Below, in pieces: positions 32,661 to 42,110 of a stretch of DNA of 64,000 bases. Source of the DNA: an uncultured Marinococcus sp. (GTDB lineage: Bacteria; Bacillota; Bacilli; Bacillales; Marinococcaceae). The stretch covers positions 372,001 to 436,000 of the forward strand of contig NZ_CANLSU010000001.1 of the NCBI RefSeq assembly GCF_947493875.1, in the 5' to 3' direction. A program made the position numbers and the translations under genes. Position 1 is the first letter of the stretch. The number at the start of each line of letters is the position of its first letter. The notes below the pieces were generated by a model. It was given only the letters and a program-made list of their open reading frames with translations, had not been told where the DNA came from and searched no databases.

Positions 32661-34015
32661 TGGATCGCTTAAAAGAATATAAGGGAAAAAAAGTGCTTGT
32701 CGTAGGTCTGGCTAAAAGTGGTTTAGCGGCGGCGAAGCTGCTGCATCGCTCTGGGGCGGAGGTGACTGTGAATGACGGAGCAGAGGCGGAAAAAGGAGAT
32801 GCGAAGGTTCAGGAGCTTGAGAATCTCGGCATTCGGCTGATTACTGGAAGCCACCCAGTCTCCCTGCTCGAAGAACCGTTTTCAGTCATTGTTAAAAATC
32901 CGGGTATTCCCTATCACCATCCTTTTATCAAAAAAGCTCTGGAAAAACAATTCAATATTATTACAGAAATTGAACTTGCGGCAGAGCTGTGTGAAGGGAC
33001 GATGATGGCTATTACCGGCTCGAACGGAAAAACGACCACTACATCATTGATCCAGGCCATTTTCAAAAAGGACCACAGAGAAGCTGCTGTAGCTGGTAAT
33101 ATTGGAAGTGTGGCATGTGAAGTAGCTCCCCGGATAAAAAAAGACCAGATTATGGTTACAGAGGTTTCCAGCTTTCAGCTGAAAGGGACACAAAAGTTCC
33201 GCCCGAAGGTTGGGGTGCTGCTGAATCTTTTCGATGCCCATCTGGATTACCATGGATCGAGGAATGACTACGAGCAGTCAAAAGCAAAGCTATTTCAGAA
33301 CATGACCGCAGAAGATACTGCAGTCTACAACTATGATCAAAAAGAGGTAAAACGAATTGCCGAAAGCTCGGACGCGGTACTTGTGCCTTTTTCCAAAGAG
33401 ACTGTTTGTGAAAACGGCGCCTATATGAAGGACGGTATGTTTTATTATAAGACTGAGCCGGTGATGGCTGTGGAGCGTGCCTCTCTTCCGGGGGCGCATA
33501 ACAAGGAAAATATGCTGGCAGCGATTGCTGCTGCTAAAGTACTTGGCGCCTCCAACCAGGCCATCGATTCGGCCTTATCCGACTTCCACGGCATCGAGCA
33601 CCGGCTTCAATTCAGCGGGATTGTGAATGGACGCAAAATCTACAATGACTCGAAAGCGACGAACATGCTTTCCACCCAAAAGGCGATCGAAGCTTTTGAA
33701 GAGCCGGTGGTGCTTTTGGCCGGTGGCCTTGACCGCGGCAACACCTTCGATGATTTAATTGAATCTTTCCGGAAAATCAAGGCGCTCGTTGCTTACGGCG
33801 AGACGCGGGACAAACTTGCGGCCTCTGCACAGGAAGCAGGAGTAACTGAAATCCACCGCACAGAATTTCTGGCAGATGCTGTAGACAAAAGCTTTCAGCT
33901 TTCTGAAAGCGGGGACGTGTTGCTGCTCTCACCTGCCTGCGCAAGCTGGGACCAGTTCCGGACGTTTGAAGAGCGGGGCCGGACGTTTATGGAATATGTA
34001 GAAAAGTATAAATGA
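32660..34015 (+). CDS. murD: UDP-MurNAc-L-alanine:D-glutamate ligase
   Basis: 451 residues. It has an N-terminal Rossmann-like domain (KVLVVGLAKSGLAAAKLL), the P-loop MAITGSNGKTTTTSLI, LLNLFDAHLDYHGS, and C-terminal IYNDSKATNMLSTQKAI and LLSPACASWDQFRTFEERG. It adds D-glutamate to UDP-MurNAc-Ala. The start is at TAATG overlapping mraY. spoVE and murG, which follow murD in B. subtilis, are missing. Confidence 0.97.
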   Translation: MDRLKEYKGKKVLVVGLAKSGLAAAKLLHRSGAEVTVNDGAEAEKGDAKVQELENLGIRLITGSHPVSLLEEPFSVIVKNPGIPYHHPFIKKALEKQFNIITEIELAAELCEGTMMAITGSNGKTTTTSLIQAIFKKDHREAAVAGNIGSVACEVAPRIKKDQIMVTEVSSFQLKGTQKFRPKVGVLLNLFDAHLDYHGSRNDYEQSKAKLFQNMTAEDTAVYNYDQKEVKRIAESSDAVLVPFSKETVCENGAYMKDGMFYYKTEPVMAVERASLPGAHNKENMLAAIAAAKVLGASNQAIDSALSDFHGIEHRLQFSGIVNGRKIYNDSKATNMLSTQKAIEAFEEPVVLLAGGLDRGNTFDDLIESFRKIKALVAYGETRDKLAASAQEAGVTEIHRTEFLADAVDKSFQLSESGDVLLLSPACASWDQFRTFEERGRTFMEYVEKYK

Positions 34016-34018
34016 CAT

Positions 34019-34070
34019 GGAGTGCAGGTTTGCTCCACTCCTGAAGCTACCTTTAAAAGGTGGTTTCAGG
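34019..34070 (+). promoter_or_regulatory. Tandem hairpins between murD and murB
   Basis: A first stem GGAGTG / CACTCC (34019-34041) slightly overlaps a second one at 34040-34070. The second has a 14-bp continuous stem with two G-T pairs and a three-base loop (CCTGAAGCTACCTT / AAGGTGGTTTCAGG). There is no T-run. It may be a partial terminator or RNA stability element, and sits where spoVE and murG are absent. Confidence 0.6.
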
Positions 34071-34183
34071 AATGGATCGAAATGATACATTCTTTAAAAT
34101 AAGCCTATATAAAAACAAACACAAAAAAGTAATGGAATCCAGGGAGCCCGAAATAAACAAATGAATAAACAGGAGGGGACTGT

Positions 34184-35104
34184 ATGGGACAAGAGGCGGA
34201 ATCAGCACGGAATTTCGAAGACTTTGGCAAGGTATTGAAGGATGAGCCACTGGCAAAGCACACAACCTGGAAAATCGGCGGACCGGCGGACTGGCTGGTT
34301 GAGCCTACAAGCGTGGAGGAACTGGCGAACGCAATGGATTGGATTCGTGAAGAAAATCTTCCATGGCGTGCCATTGGACGCGGCTCGAATCTGCTGGTGG
34401 ATGATGATGGAATTGAAGGCGTGGTAATAAAATTTGGTACGAAGCTTGCCAATTTGGAAAACGATAACGGTATAGTCACCGTGGAATCGGGCTATCCACT
34501 AGTCCGGCTTGCTACGATTTTAAGCCGGGATGGATACGGAGGCATGGAGTTCGCCGGGGGCATCCCGGGGAGCGTCGGCGGGGCAGTATTTATGAATGCA
34601 GGCGCCCACGGCTCTGATATGTCGAAGGTACTGATAGAAGCGTTAATTTTATTTCCGGACGGAACAATGGAATGGATTCCCAACGAAGAAATGGGATTTG
34701 CCTACCGTACCTCGAGGCTCCAGTCGGACAAGGGTATATGTGTAGCCGCCAGGCTCAAGCTTGAGCAGGGAGAAAAAGATGTCATCTTTAAAGAAATGCA
34801 GGAATACAAAGAGTACAGAAGAGAAACGCAGCCGTGGGCTCATCCATGTGCCGGAAGCGTGTTTCGGAATCCCCTGCCTGACCATGCCGGTGAACTTATA
34901 GAGAACATCGGATTAAAGGGACACGTAATCGGCGGTGCGCAGATATCAGAGCTTCATGCAAACTTTATTGTTAACACAGGGGAAGCCAAAGCATCTGATG
35001 TGCTTGCATTAATTGAAAAAGCCCGCTCCTCCGTGAAAGAAGCTTACGGTATTGAGCTTGAAACCGAAGTGGAAATCGTAAACAGAAGATCAGCTGACAG
35101 CTGA
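34184..35104 (+). CDS. murB: UDP-N-acetylenolpyruvoylglucosamine reductase
   Basis: 306 residues, type IIa MurB (NADPH- and FAD-dependent reduction to UDP-MurNAc). Motifs: HTTWKIGGPADWLVEP, AIGRGSNLLV, FAGGIPGSVGGAVFMNAGAHG, the catalytic serine in HPCAGSVFRNP, and GAQISELHANFIVN. The ATG has AGGAGGGG upstream. Confidence 0.97.
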   Translation: MGQEAESARNFEDFGKVLKDEPLAKHTTWKIGGPADWLVEPTSVEELANAMDWIREENLPWRAIGRGSNLLVDDDGIEGVVIKFGTKLANLENDNGIVTVESGYPLVRLATILSRDGYGGMEFAGGIPGSVGGAVFMNAGAHGSDMSKVLIEALILFPDGTMEWIPNEEMGFAYRTSRLQSDKGICVAARLKLEQGEKDVIFKEMQEYKEYRRETQPWAHPCAGSVFRNPLPDHAGELIENIGLKGHVIGGAQISELHANFIVNTGEAKASDVLALIEKARSSVKEAYGIELETEVEIVNRRSADS

Positions 35105-35133
35105 TAAGCGGGGAAATAGAGGAGGACTGCGGT

Positions 35134-36033
35134 TTGAGGAAGCCAAATGATGGCAAACTGGTCTCGCTCGAAGAGCATCACCCCAGTTTAAAGGAGCAGC
35201 GCCGGCAAAAATCACGGCGCCGGCTGTTTATCTATCTGGCTGTATTTTTTGTATTGATCGGACTGGTTATTTATTTTCAATCCCCGTTAAGTCATATCCG
35301 CAGTATTGAAACGAGCGGATCCCAATTTACAGATAAACAGGTTATTAAAGAAGACAGCGGGGCCCAGATTGGAACAAATATCTGGGAAATGGACAGAAAG
35401 GCGATTAAGAATAATGTAGAAAAGCTGCCGGCAATTGAAAAAGCAGAAGTAACAAGGTCGTGGCCGGCGACGGTAAACATTAAGGTTACTGAGTATGAAA
35501 AAGTTGCTTATACACAGATGGAAGGCGCTTACGCCCCGGTGCTTGAAAACGGTTATGCGCTGACAGATGATGTGAACAGCGAACTTCCGGCTGATGCACC
35601 GCTTCTGCAGAATTTTGAAAACGAGGAAAGACTTGAAGCGTTCGCAGAGGAGCTGGGCAAACTGGGGGAAGGGGTGACCAACCGGATTTCAGAAGTGTAT
35701 TTCGAGCCTTCTGAAAGCGAAGAGGATAACATCACTCTTTACATGAACGACGGTCTTGAGGTCCGCAGTTCTGTTTCCGGATTCTCGGAGTATATGAGCT
35801 CATACCCCTCCATTGCGAGAAATATTGATGCTGGGCAAAACGGGGTGCTTTATATGATGAGAGCTCCATACTTTGAAGCAGCAGAAACGCAGGAAAACTC
35901 CGGAGATGAAAATGAAGGGACACAGCAGATGCCTGAGGAAAGCTTCATTGAAGGAAATGACACTCCTGAAGAGGCAGAAAACGGAGCTTCCGGCACAGAA
36001 GAAAATGATAGTGCAGATGGAGCGGGGCAATAA
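35134..36033 (+). CDS. divIB: Cell division protein DivIB (FtsQ)
   Basis: 299 residues. It has a basic cytoplasmic N-terminus (1-32), one membrane helix (about 33-50; LFIYLAVFFVLIGLVIYF), a POTRA domain (about 52-122, SHIRSIETSGSQFTDKQVIKEDSG) and a beta domain. The last 50 or so residues form an acidic, low-complexity extracellular tail. It stabilises FtsL and DivIC at the septum. The start is TTG with AGAGGAGG 8 nt upstream. ylxW, ylxX and sbp, next in B. subtilis, are absent. Confidence 0.93.
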   Translation: MRKPNDGKLVSLEEHHPSLKEQRRQKSRRRLFIYLAVFFVLIGLVIYFQSPLSHIRSIETSGSQFTDKQVIKEDSGAQIGTNIWEMDRKAIKNNVEKLPAIEKAEVTRSWPATVNIKVTEYEKVAYTQMEGAYAPVLENGYALTDDVNSELPADAPLLQNFENEERLEAFAEELGKLGEGVTNRISEVYFEPSESEEDNITLYMNDGLEVRSSVSGFSEYMSSYPSIARNIDAGQNGVLYMMRAPYFEAAETQENSGDENEGTQQMPEESFIEGNDTPEEAENGASGTEENDSADGAGQ

Positions 36034-36244
36034 AAGAATGAATATTGTTTGAAAATTGCCTTTTCCATTGAAGATAGTTGTTGTAGACTGAAAAGAAGGC
36101 GTATTTTTCTTAACCCAGATAAAAATACTGCCATATATTATTAATGGAAGCGCAACCGGGATAATTCTGGTGCGTATGGAATTATAAAAGGTACAATAGC
36201 TATAAAATTGAAACGAAAATAGATCTATAAGGGGGTGCCCAACC
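36034..36244 (+). promoter_or_regulatory. divIB-ftsA gap with AT-rich hairpin
   Basis: 211 bp without a gene. It holds an 8-bp AT-rich stem GTATTTTT (36101-36108) / AAAAATAC (36121-36128) and a possible -10 TACAAT (36192-36197) before ftsA. No clear -35 was found. This gap replaces ylxW-ylxX-sbp of B. subtilis. Confidence 0.35.
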
Positions 36245-37573
36245 TTGAACAGTGAAAATTTGTATGTCAGTCTTGATGTCGGCACATCGTCTGTACGAGC
36301 GATTATCGGAGATATGAGCGGTGGTGCCTTGAAAATTATCGGAGTCGGCCGGGCGCCGTCTATCGGCATGAGAAAAGGTGCAATCGTCGATATCGATGAA
36401 ACGGTCAAAGCAATTAAAGAAGCCGTGGATCAGGCGGAACGAATGGTTGATTTAGAAGTAAAGCAGGTTATTGTAGGAATTAACGGTAATCAGGTGGAAA
36501 TGCGGGCATGTAATGGAATAGTGGCCGTCTCAAGCACCGATCGTGAAATTCAGGACGAGGACGTGGAAAGAGTTATCGACGCGGCACATGTGATGAGCAT
36601 TCCGCCCGACAGAGAAATTATTGATATTATTCCGGCCCAGTTTATTGTGGACGGGATGGATGGAATTAAAGATCCGCGCGGCATGCTCGGCACTCGTCTC
36701 GAAATGGAAGGAACTATTATCACAGGAGCTAAAACCGCTTTACATAACCTACTACGCTGTGTGGAGCGAGCAGGACTGGAAATTGCAGATATTGTGCTTC
36801 AGCCGTTGGCTTCAGGGAGCGTAGCCGTTTCAAAGGACGAGCGTTCTCTTGGGGTGGCACTGATTGATATTGGCGGCGGCTCGACGACGGTCTCTGTATT
36901 TCAGGAAGGCCAACTGCAGACAATGTCCTTTCTCCCAATTGGCGGGAGCCACATCTCAAACGATATTTCTGTCGGCATCAGAACGACCGCTGAAGAAGCA
37001 GAGCGTCTGAAGCTTGAGCATGGCCATGCCTTTATTGATGATGCTTCTGATGATTTGTCCTTTTCTATTCAGACGCTTGGAAACAATGATCAGAAAAAAT
37101 TCACGCAGCTCGAACTTGCAGAAATTATTGAACCGAGAATGGAAGAAATTCTTACATTAGTTCAGCAGGAAATCAACCGCATGGGCTATTATGATCTTCC
37201 GGGAGGTTATGTATTAACCGGAGGAGCGGTCATGATGCCGGGAACGCTCGAGCTTGCCCAGGACATATGGAAGCAGCATGTCCGCCTTGCAATGCCGGAC
37301 TATATCGGCGTGCGGGAGCCTACGTATACAGCCAGTATCGGCCTGATTGAATTTGCATATAAAAGCATGAAGGTTCATAGTGGAGAGGAATCCGTTGTAG
37401 CAGCGGGACGCTCTGAGAAATATGCAGAATCAGACCGCCCGGCTTCAGCAGGAGAAGCGAATTACCGCAATGGTTCAAGCACGCGCCAGCAAAACCGGAC
37501 GAAGGAAAAAGATCCGGAGGAGCCTGGATTTAAAGAGCGTATGCGAAGCGTATTTAAATCTTTCTTTGAATAA
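36245..37573 (+). CDS. ftsA: Cell division protein FtsA
   Basis: 442 residues, actin-like ATPase that tethers FtsZ to the membrane. Motifs: phosphate 1 LDVGTSSVRAIIGD, the 1C domain (about 85-165), phosphate 2 VALIDIGGGSTTVSVF, and adenosine loop GGYVLTGGAVMMPG. A linker ends in a C-terminal amphipathic helix (GFKERMRSVFKSFFE) that binds membrane. Start TTG with GGGGGTG upstream. Confidence 0.97.
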   Translation: MNSENLYVSLDVGTSSVRAIIGDMSGGALKIIGVGRAPSIGMRKGAIVDIDETVKAIKEAVDQAERMVDLEVKQVIVGINGNQVEMRACNGIVAVSSTDREIQDEDVERVIDAAHVMSIPPDREIIDIIPAQFIVDGMDGIKDPRGMLGTRLEMEGTIITGAKTALHNLLRCVERAGLEIADIVLQPLASGSVAVSKDERSLGVALIDIGGGSTTVSVFQEGQLQTMSFLPIGGSHISNDISVGIRTTAEEAERLKLEHGHAFIDDASDDLSFSIQTLGNNDQKKFTQLELAEIIEPRMEEILTLVQQEINRMGYYDLPGGYVLTGGAVMMPGTLELAQDIWKQHVRLAMPDYIGVREPTYTASIGLIEFAYKSMKVHSGEESVVAAGRSEKYAESDRPASAGEANYRNGSSTRQQNRTKEKDPEEPGFKERMRSVFKSFFE

Positions 37574-37611
37574 GTAATGAAGGATAAAACGACTATATAG
37601 GAGGACCACAT

Positions 37612-38793
37612 ATGTTGGAATTTGAAATGGATATGGACCAGCTAGCCCAGATTAAAGTCATCGGTGTCGGCGGGGGCGGTTCGAACGCTGTGAACCGTAT
37701 GATTGAGAACGGTTTACAGGGAGTAGAATTTATTGCGGTAAACACAGACGCCCAGGCGTTAAAATTATCAGAAGCAGAAACAAAGCTTCAATTAGGCGGA
37801 AAGCTGACAAGAGGCCTGGGTGCCGGAGCGAACCCGGAAATTGGTAAAAAAGCTGCTGAAGAAAGCAAAGAGCAGCTCGAAGAAGCGCTCACCGGTGCCG
37901 ATATGGTATTTATCACAGCTGGCATGGGCGGAGGCACAGGCACAGGTGCTGCTCCGGTTATTGCTGAAGTAGCCAAAGAAATTGGGGCCCTGACCGTAGG
38001 CGTCGTTACGCGCCCATTTACATTTGAAGGTAAAAAGCGTGCGGTGCAGTCCTCCAACGGTATTTCCTCTTTAAAGGAAAAAGTGGATACGCTGATTGTT
38101 ATTCCAAACGACCGTCTGCTTGAAATTGTGGACAAAAGCACGCCGATGCTTGAAGCGTTCCGTGAAGCAGACAATGTCCTTCGCCAGGGCGTCCAGGGCA
38201 TTAGTGATCTGATCGCGGTACCGGGACTTATCAACCTTGACTTTGCCGACGTAAAAACAATCATGAGTGAAAAAGGCTCTGCGTTAATGGGCATCGGTAT
38301 ATCAACCGGAGAAAACCGTGCAGTGGAAGCGGCGAAAAAAGCCATCTCGAGCCCGCTTCTTGAAACGTCCGTGGAAGGCGCTCAGGGTGTGCTGATGAAC
38401 ATTACCGGCGGCTCCAACCTGAGTCTGTTTGAAGTGCACGAAGCAGCAGAGATTGTATCTGAAGCTTCGGACACGGATGTTAATATGATCTTCGGCTCGG
38501 TTATTAACGAAAACCTGAAGGACGAAATCGTAGTTACGGTTATTGCGACAGGGTTTCAGGACAGTGAAGACCAGCGGAGCGCGCAGGGAACACGTGGCGG
38601 AGGCCGTCAGACTGTTTCCCGGCAGCAGCCGACAAGGCAGCAGGCTCCGCAGCAGCCCCAGCAGTCTGCACCCCAGCAGGACTGGAAGGAAGAGCCTGTT
38701 TCTGAAAATGAACCGTCCAGAGATAGAGATGGACAGGAAGAAGACGAAGGACTCGATATTCCAACGTTCCTGCGCAACCGGCGCCGCCGTTAG
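37612..38793 (+). CDS. ftsZ: Cell division protein FtsZ
   Basis: 393 residues, tubulin-like GTPase forming the Z ring. Motifs: [17 protein letters not shown], the tubulin signature [10 protein letters not shown], and the T7 loop [16 protein letters not shown]-rich intrinsically disordered linker (about 320-378) is followed by the conserved C-terminal peptide [12 protein letters not shown] that binds FtsA, SepF and EzrA. GGAGG lies 7 nt upstream. It is followed by a terminator. In B. subtilis bpr, spoIIGA, sigE and sigG follow, but here pgeF does. Confidence 0.98.
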   Translation: MLEFEMDMDQLAQIKVIGVGGGGSNAVNRMIENGLQGVEFIAVNTDAQALKLSEAETKLQLGGKLTRGLGAGANPEIGKKAAEESKEQLEEALTGADMVFITAGMGGGTGTGAAPVIAEVAKEIGALTVGVVTRPFTFEGKKRAVQSSNGISSLKEKVDTLIVIPNDRLLEIVDKSTPMLEAFREADNVLRQGVQGISDLIAVPGLINLDFADVKTIMSEKGSALMGIGISTGENRAVEAAKKAISSPLLETSVEGAQGVLMNITGGSNLSLFEVHEAAEIVSEASDTDVNMIFGSVINENLKDEIVVTVIATGFQDSEDQRSAQGTRGGGRQTVSRQQPTRQQAPQQPQQSAPQQDWKEEPVSENEPSRDRDGQEEDEGLDIPTFLRNRRRR

Positions 38794-38814
38794 GCGCGGG
38801 CAGGTGATAGAAGA

Positions 38815-38847
38815 AAAAAGCGGGCCGGATACGGCCCGCTTTTCTTC
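38815..38847 (+). terminator. ftsZ terminator
   Basis: AAAAGCGGGCC (38817-38827) pairs with GGCCCGCTTTT (38833-38843), with A-run before and T-rich sequence after. Confidence 0.9.
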
Positions 38848-38912
38848 GCTGATGCTGAAGTATTTCCGTTTAAGCCATATAACTGATCAACAAGCAGAAA
38901 GGTCGTGATGGC

Positions 38913-39722
38913 ATGAAGCCTGAGCCGTTTCACCTTTTAACAAACGGTATTCTCGAGCTGCAAATGAACAGCAAAGCAGCTGCCGCCGGCTTTACTACAA
39001 GAGTAAACGGCGAGGGGAATCCGCCTTACGAGAGCCGCAATACTGCCCTTCATGTAGGTGAAGACAGGAATGTAACGATAAACAACCGGCTGATCACCGC
39101 CGAACATATCGGCCGTCCTCTTTCCACCTGGACTGCTGAAGAGCAGGTTCACGGCAGCCGTATTGTAGAAGTCAGCCGCAGTGATGCCGGCAAAGGGAGT
39201 GAGCAGAGGGAAACCTCTGTGGCAGAAGCCGATGGCATGATTACCGAGTCGAAGGAAGTGACGCTTGTCAGTTTTTATGCTGATTGTGTTCCTCTGTTCT
39301 TTTATGCAGAAAGCGCTGCGATGGCAGGGTTAGCTCACGCAGGATGGAAAGGAACCGCCGCGGACATTGGGGCTGAAATGATTCGTGCTTTTGCAGATAA
39401 GGGGGTCCCGCCTGAACAAATATATGTGGCGATCGGACCGGCTATATCCGGAGCTAATTATGAAGTGGATGAAACGGTCCTGTCAGCATTTAAGAGTCAA
39501 CTTGATTTTTCCGATGGGGAGCCTTGGGTCGAAAAGGCAGATGGGCGTTACGCGCTTGATTTAAAGACAGCCAACAGACTGCTGCTTGAACAGGCAGGAA
39601 TCCCCCCTGAACGTATTGCTGTCAGCGGTTACTGTACTTATGCCGAAGAGGATCTGTTTTTCTCCCACCGTCGTGATAACGGGAAAACTGGACGAATGAT
39701 GAGTTATATCTATATTATATAG
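38913..39722 (+). CDS. pgeF: Peptidoglycan editing factor PgeF (YlmD)
   Basis: 269 residues of the DUF152/laccase-domain family. EEQVHGSRI, the catalytic Cys-His pair region SFYADCVPLFF and GLAHAGWKGTAADI, and FFSHRRDNGKTGRM are conserved. In E. coli PgeF removes wrongly incorporated L-Ser from UDP-MurNAc peptides. Bacillus YlmD has been reported to act on adenosine or polyphenols in vitro. It begins the ylmD-ylmE-sepF-ylmG-ylmH-divIVA group. Confidence 0.9.
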   Translation: MKPEPFHLLTNGILELQMNSKAAAAGFTTRVNGEGNPPYESRNTALHVGEDRNVTINNRLITAEHIGRPLSTWTAEEQVHGSRIVEVSRSDAGKGSEQRETSVAEADGMITESKEVTLVSFYADCVPLFFYAESAAMAGLAHAGWKGTAADIGAEMIRAFADKGVPPEQIYVAIGPAISGANYEVDETVLSAFKSQLDFSDGEPWVEKADGRYALDLKTANRLLLEQAGIPPERIAVSGYCTYAEEDLFFSHRRDNGKTGRMMSYIYII

Positions 39723-39740
39723 ACAGGAGGATGCTGCAAT

Positions 39741-40418
39741 TTGAACACGGTGGAAGCCAACTGGAAAGTGATAAAGCGTAACATCCGCCTCGCCTGTGAA
39801 GCATCCGGCCGGGATACGGAGGATGTCACATGCATTGCTGTTACCAAGTACGTTTCCCCGGAGCGGGCGGTAGAGGCAGTAGAAGCCGGAATAACCAATT
39901 TAGGGGAAAACCGTGTGGAAGGAGCGCTTGAAAAATACGAAGCTGTTTCCGGCCGCGCGGACATTCATTTTATTGGCAGCCTGCAGTCCAAAAAAGCGAA
40001 AAAAATTATCGGCAAATGTGCATACATTCATTCGCTGGACCGCTGGAGTCTGGCAGAGGAAATCAACAAGCGCTCCGGAGAAACAGTCACCGAATGCTTT
40101 GTGCAGGTGAATGTCTCTGGGGAAGAAAGCAAGGCAGGGCTTCCGCCAGAGGAAGTGGAACCGTTTATCGAATCACTCGTGAAACTTTCCGGCCTCCGGA
40201 TCGTAGGTTTAATGACACTCGCTCCATTTGAAGAGGACGCTGAAAAAACCCGGCCGGTTTTTCGTCAGATGAATGAGTTGCGCAGGCGTATCCAGGAAAA
40301 AGGCTGGGCGCACGCTCCCTGCCGGTATTTATCCATGGGAATGTCCAACGATTATATGGTAGCTGTGGAAGAAGGCGCTACTCATATCCGTCTTGGTACT
40401 TCGCTTGTAGGTGAATAA
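39741..40418 (+). CDS. ylmE: YggS/YlmE family PLP-binding homeostasis protein
   Basis: 225 residues, single TIM-barrel domain like the N-terminal half of alanine racemase. The PLP-binding lysine lies in CIAVTKYVSPE. Other family signatures are GENRVEGALEKYE, HFIGSLQSKKAKKI and SMGMSNDYMVAVEEGATHIRLGTSLVG. It balances vitamin B6 vitamers. TTG start with AGGAGG 10 nt upstream. Confidence 0.94.
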   Translation: MNTVEANWKVIKRNIRLACEASGRDTEDVTCIAVTKYVSPERAVEAVEAGITNLGENRVEGALEKYEAVSGRADIHFIGSLQSKKAKKIIGKCAYIHSLDRWSLAEEINKRSGETVTECFVQVNVSGEESKAGLPPEEVEPFIESLVKLSGLRIVGLMTLAPFEEDAEKTRPVFRQMNELRRRIQEKGWAHAPCRYLSMGMSNDYMVAVEEGATHIRLGTSLVGE

Positions 40419-40477
40419 AGGAACCAGGCGTTAAGTAACAAAACAGCTGTATCTCTGTGTAAAAAGGAGAGGAGAAG

Positions 40478-40906
40478 ATGAGTTTGCGTTCGAAGTTCCG
40501 GCGTTTTTTTGAAATGGACGACGATGTGGTCGAACAGGAAGTCCCTCTTTCTGAAGAAGAACAGTACGCCCAGTATGAAAACAGGCAGGGGACATCTCCA
40601 AGCAATGTGGTGAGCCTGCAGAGTGTGCAGAAGTCCTCGAAGGTGATGCTTCTGGAGCCGCGCAGCTACGAAGAAGTGCAGGATATCGCCGATCACCTGT
40701 GCAGCCGAAAAGCAGTGATCATTAATCTGCAGCGGGTGCCGAAGGAGCAGGGGCGTCGTATCGTAGATTTTTTAAGCGGCACGGTCTATGCCATCGGCGG
40801 AGACATTCAGAAGGTCGGCAGCCAGATCTTTTTCTGCGCGCCCGATAATGTGGATATTTCAGGGGCCATTACAGATATTTTATCAGAACGGGATGAACAC
40901 TATTAA
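40478..40906 (+). CDS. sepF: Cell division protein SepF
   Basis: 142 residues. It has an N-terminal membrane-targeting amphipathic helix ([14 protein letters not shown]), a Q/E-rich linker and the C-terminal SepF domain (about 55-140; [54 protein letters not shown]). It assembles rings that bundle FtsZ and act as an alternative FtsZ anchor. Confidence 0.97.
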   Translation: MSLRSKFRRFFEMDDDVVEQEVPLSEEEQYAQYENRQGTSPSNVVSLQSVQKSSKVMLLEPRSYEEVQDIADHLCSRKAVIINLQRVPKEQGRRIVDFLSGTVYAIGGDIQKVGSQIFFCAPDNVDISGAITDILSERDEHY

Positions 40907-40923
40907 AAGAAAGGAGAGAGATT

Positions 40924-41196
40924 ATGCAGCTTATAGGTTCCTTGCTGATTAGTTTAATCAGTCTTTACCGGATTGTGTTAATTGTATACATCCTCATGTC
41001 GTGGTTCCCAAACGCGAGAGAATCTACAATCGGCCAGTTTATCGGTTCGATCTGTGAACCATATTTGGAGCCGTTCCGCCGCTTTATTCCACCACTCGGC
41101 CCGCTTGATATATCGCCAATCGTGGCAATCATTGTGCTCTTTTTTGCAGAATCAGGCATCCGGGCGCTGTTTTTCAATGCCGGTGCATTGTTTTAA
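40924..41196 (+). CDS. ylmG: YggT family membrane protein YlmG
   Basis: 90 residues with two hydrophobic helices flanking the conserved SWFPNARESTIGQFIGSICEPYLEPFRRFIPPLGPLDISPIVA core of YggT proteins. The family is linked with osmotic tolerance and division, but the mechanism is unknown. It lies 17 nt after sepF. Confidence 0.93.
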   Translation: MQLIGSLLISLISLYRIVLIVYILMSWFPNARESTIGQFIGSICEPYLEPFRRFIPPLGPLDISPIVAIIVLFFAESGIRALFFNAGALF

Positions 41197-41212
41197 TTGA
41201 GGTGAATAAAAC

Positions 41213-42001
41213 ATGAACATGCTCGAACACTTCCGGCCGGAGGAAAGAGCCTGGGTGGAACAGGCGTCAGACTGGAAAGAAGCAGTCGAAACAAACTTCG
41301 AAAGACGGCTGACCGATTTTCTCGATCCGCGGGAGCGGGATATTCTAGCGTCGGTCATCGGAAAAGACGAAACCGTTCACTATGCTTTTGCCGGGGGGAG
41401 CGATGATGCTGAACGAAAACGGGCGTTAATTTATCCGTTTTACGAACAGCCGGAGCTGGAGGATTTTCAGCTCATATTGTTTGAAATCTCCTATCCGCAG
41501 AAATTTGCTTCTCTTGAACACAAGGATGTTCTCGGGGCTTTGATGGGCATTGGGTTAAAACGGGAGAAATTCGGTGATATCCTGGAGGGGGAAGGCTGCT
41601 TTCAATTCGTAGCAGCTGCTGAAGTCCGCAGCTATATCGAGCTGAACCTTCCAAAAATTGCCAATGTTTCGGTAACGCCTGTAGAAAAACCATTTTCCGC
41701 TATGCTGCCGATAGAAGAACAGTGGGTGGAACGTGAAACCACCATTTCTTCGCTTCGGCTTGATACCTTTATGGCAGAAGCATACCGGCTTTCAAGAAGC
41801 AAAACGCTTCCATTCATAGAAAAGGCCAAGGTGCGCGTGAACTGGAAAAAGGTGGACCAGTCCTCTTATATGCTCCGCCCCGGGGATTACGTTTCGGTAC
41901 GCGGGCTTGGCCGCTCTAAATTGATGGAGGTGCTGGGACGCACGAAAAAGGATAAGCAGCGGATTGTGTACGGAATTAAAGAACAAAAAAGAAAAAAATA
42001 A
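41213..42001 (+). CDS. ylmH: YlmH, S4-domain RNA-binding protein
   Basis: 262 residues. It has an N-terminal dimer-like domain and a C-terminal S4 RNA-binding fold (about 180-245; SLRLDTFMAEAYRLSRSKTLPFIEKAKVRVNWKKVDQSSYMLRPGDYVSVRGLGR). B. subtilis YlmH (RqcP2) binds peptidyl-tRNA-blocked 50S subunits as part of ribosome quality control. That links it to rqcH at the far end of this window. Confidence 0.92.
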   Translation: MNMLEHFRPEERAWVEQASDWKEAVETNFERRLTDFLDPRERDILASVIGKDETVHYAFAGGSDDAERKRALIYPFYEQPELEDFQLILFEISYPQKFASLEHKDVLGALMGIGLKREKFGDILEGEGCFQFVAAAEVRSYIELNLPKIANVSVTPVEKPFSAMLPIEEQWVERETTISSLRLDTFMAEAYRLSRSKTLPFIEKAKVRVNWKKVDQSSYMLRPGDYVSVRGLGRSKLMEVLGRTKKDKQRIVYGIKEQKRKK

Positions 42002-42110
42002 CCTTTTTGGTTTTGAAGGAAGGAACTGCCTTTTTCGCCGCGAATGTAGAAAGAGGCAGCAGGCTTTCGGGCCAGTATACATACTTGAACAGTAGAAAGG
42101 GTGAAAGATT

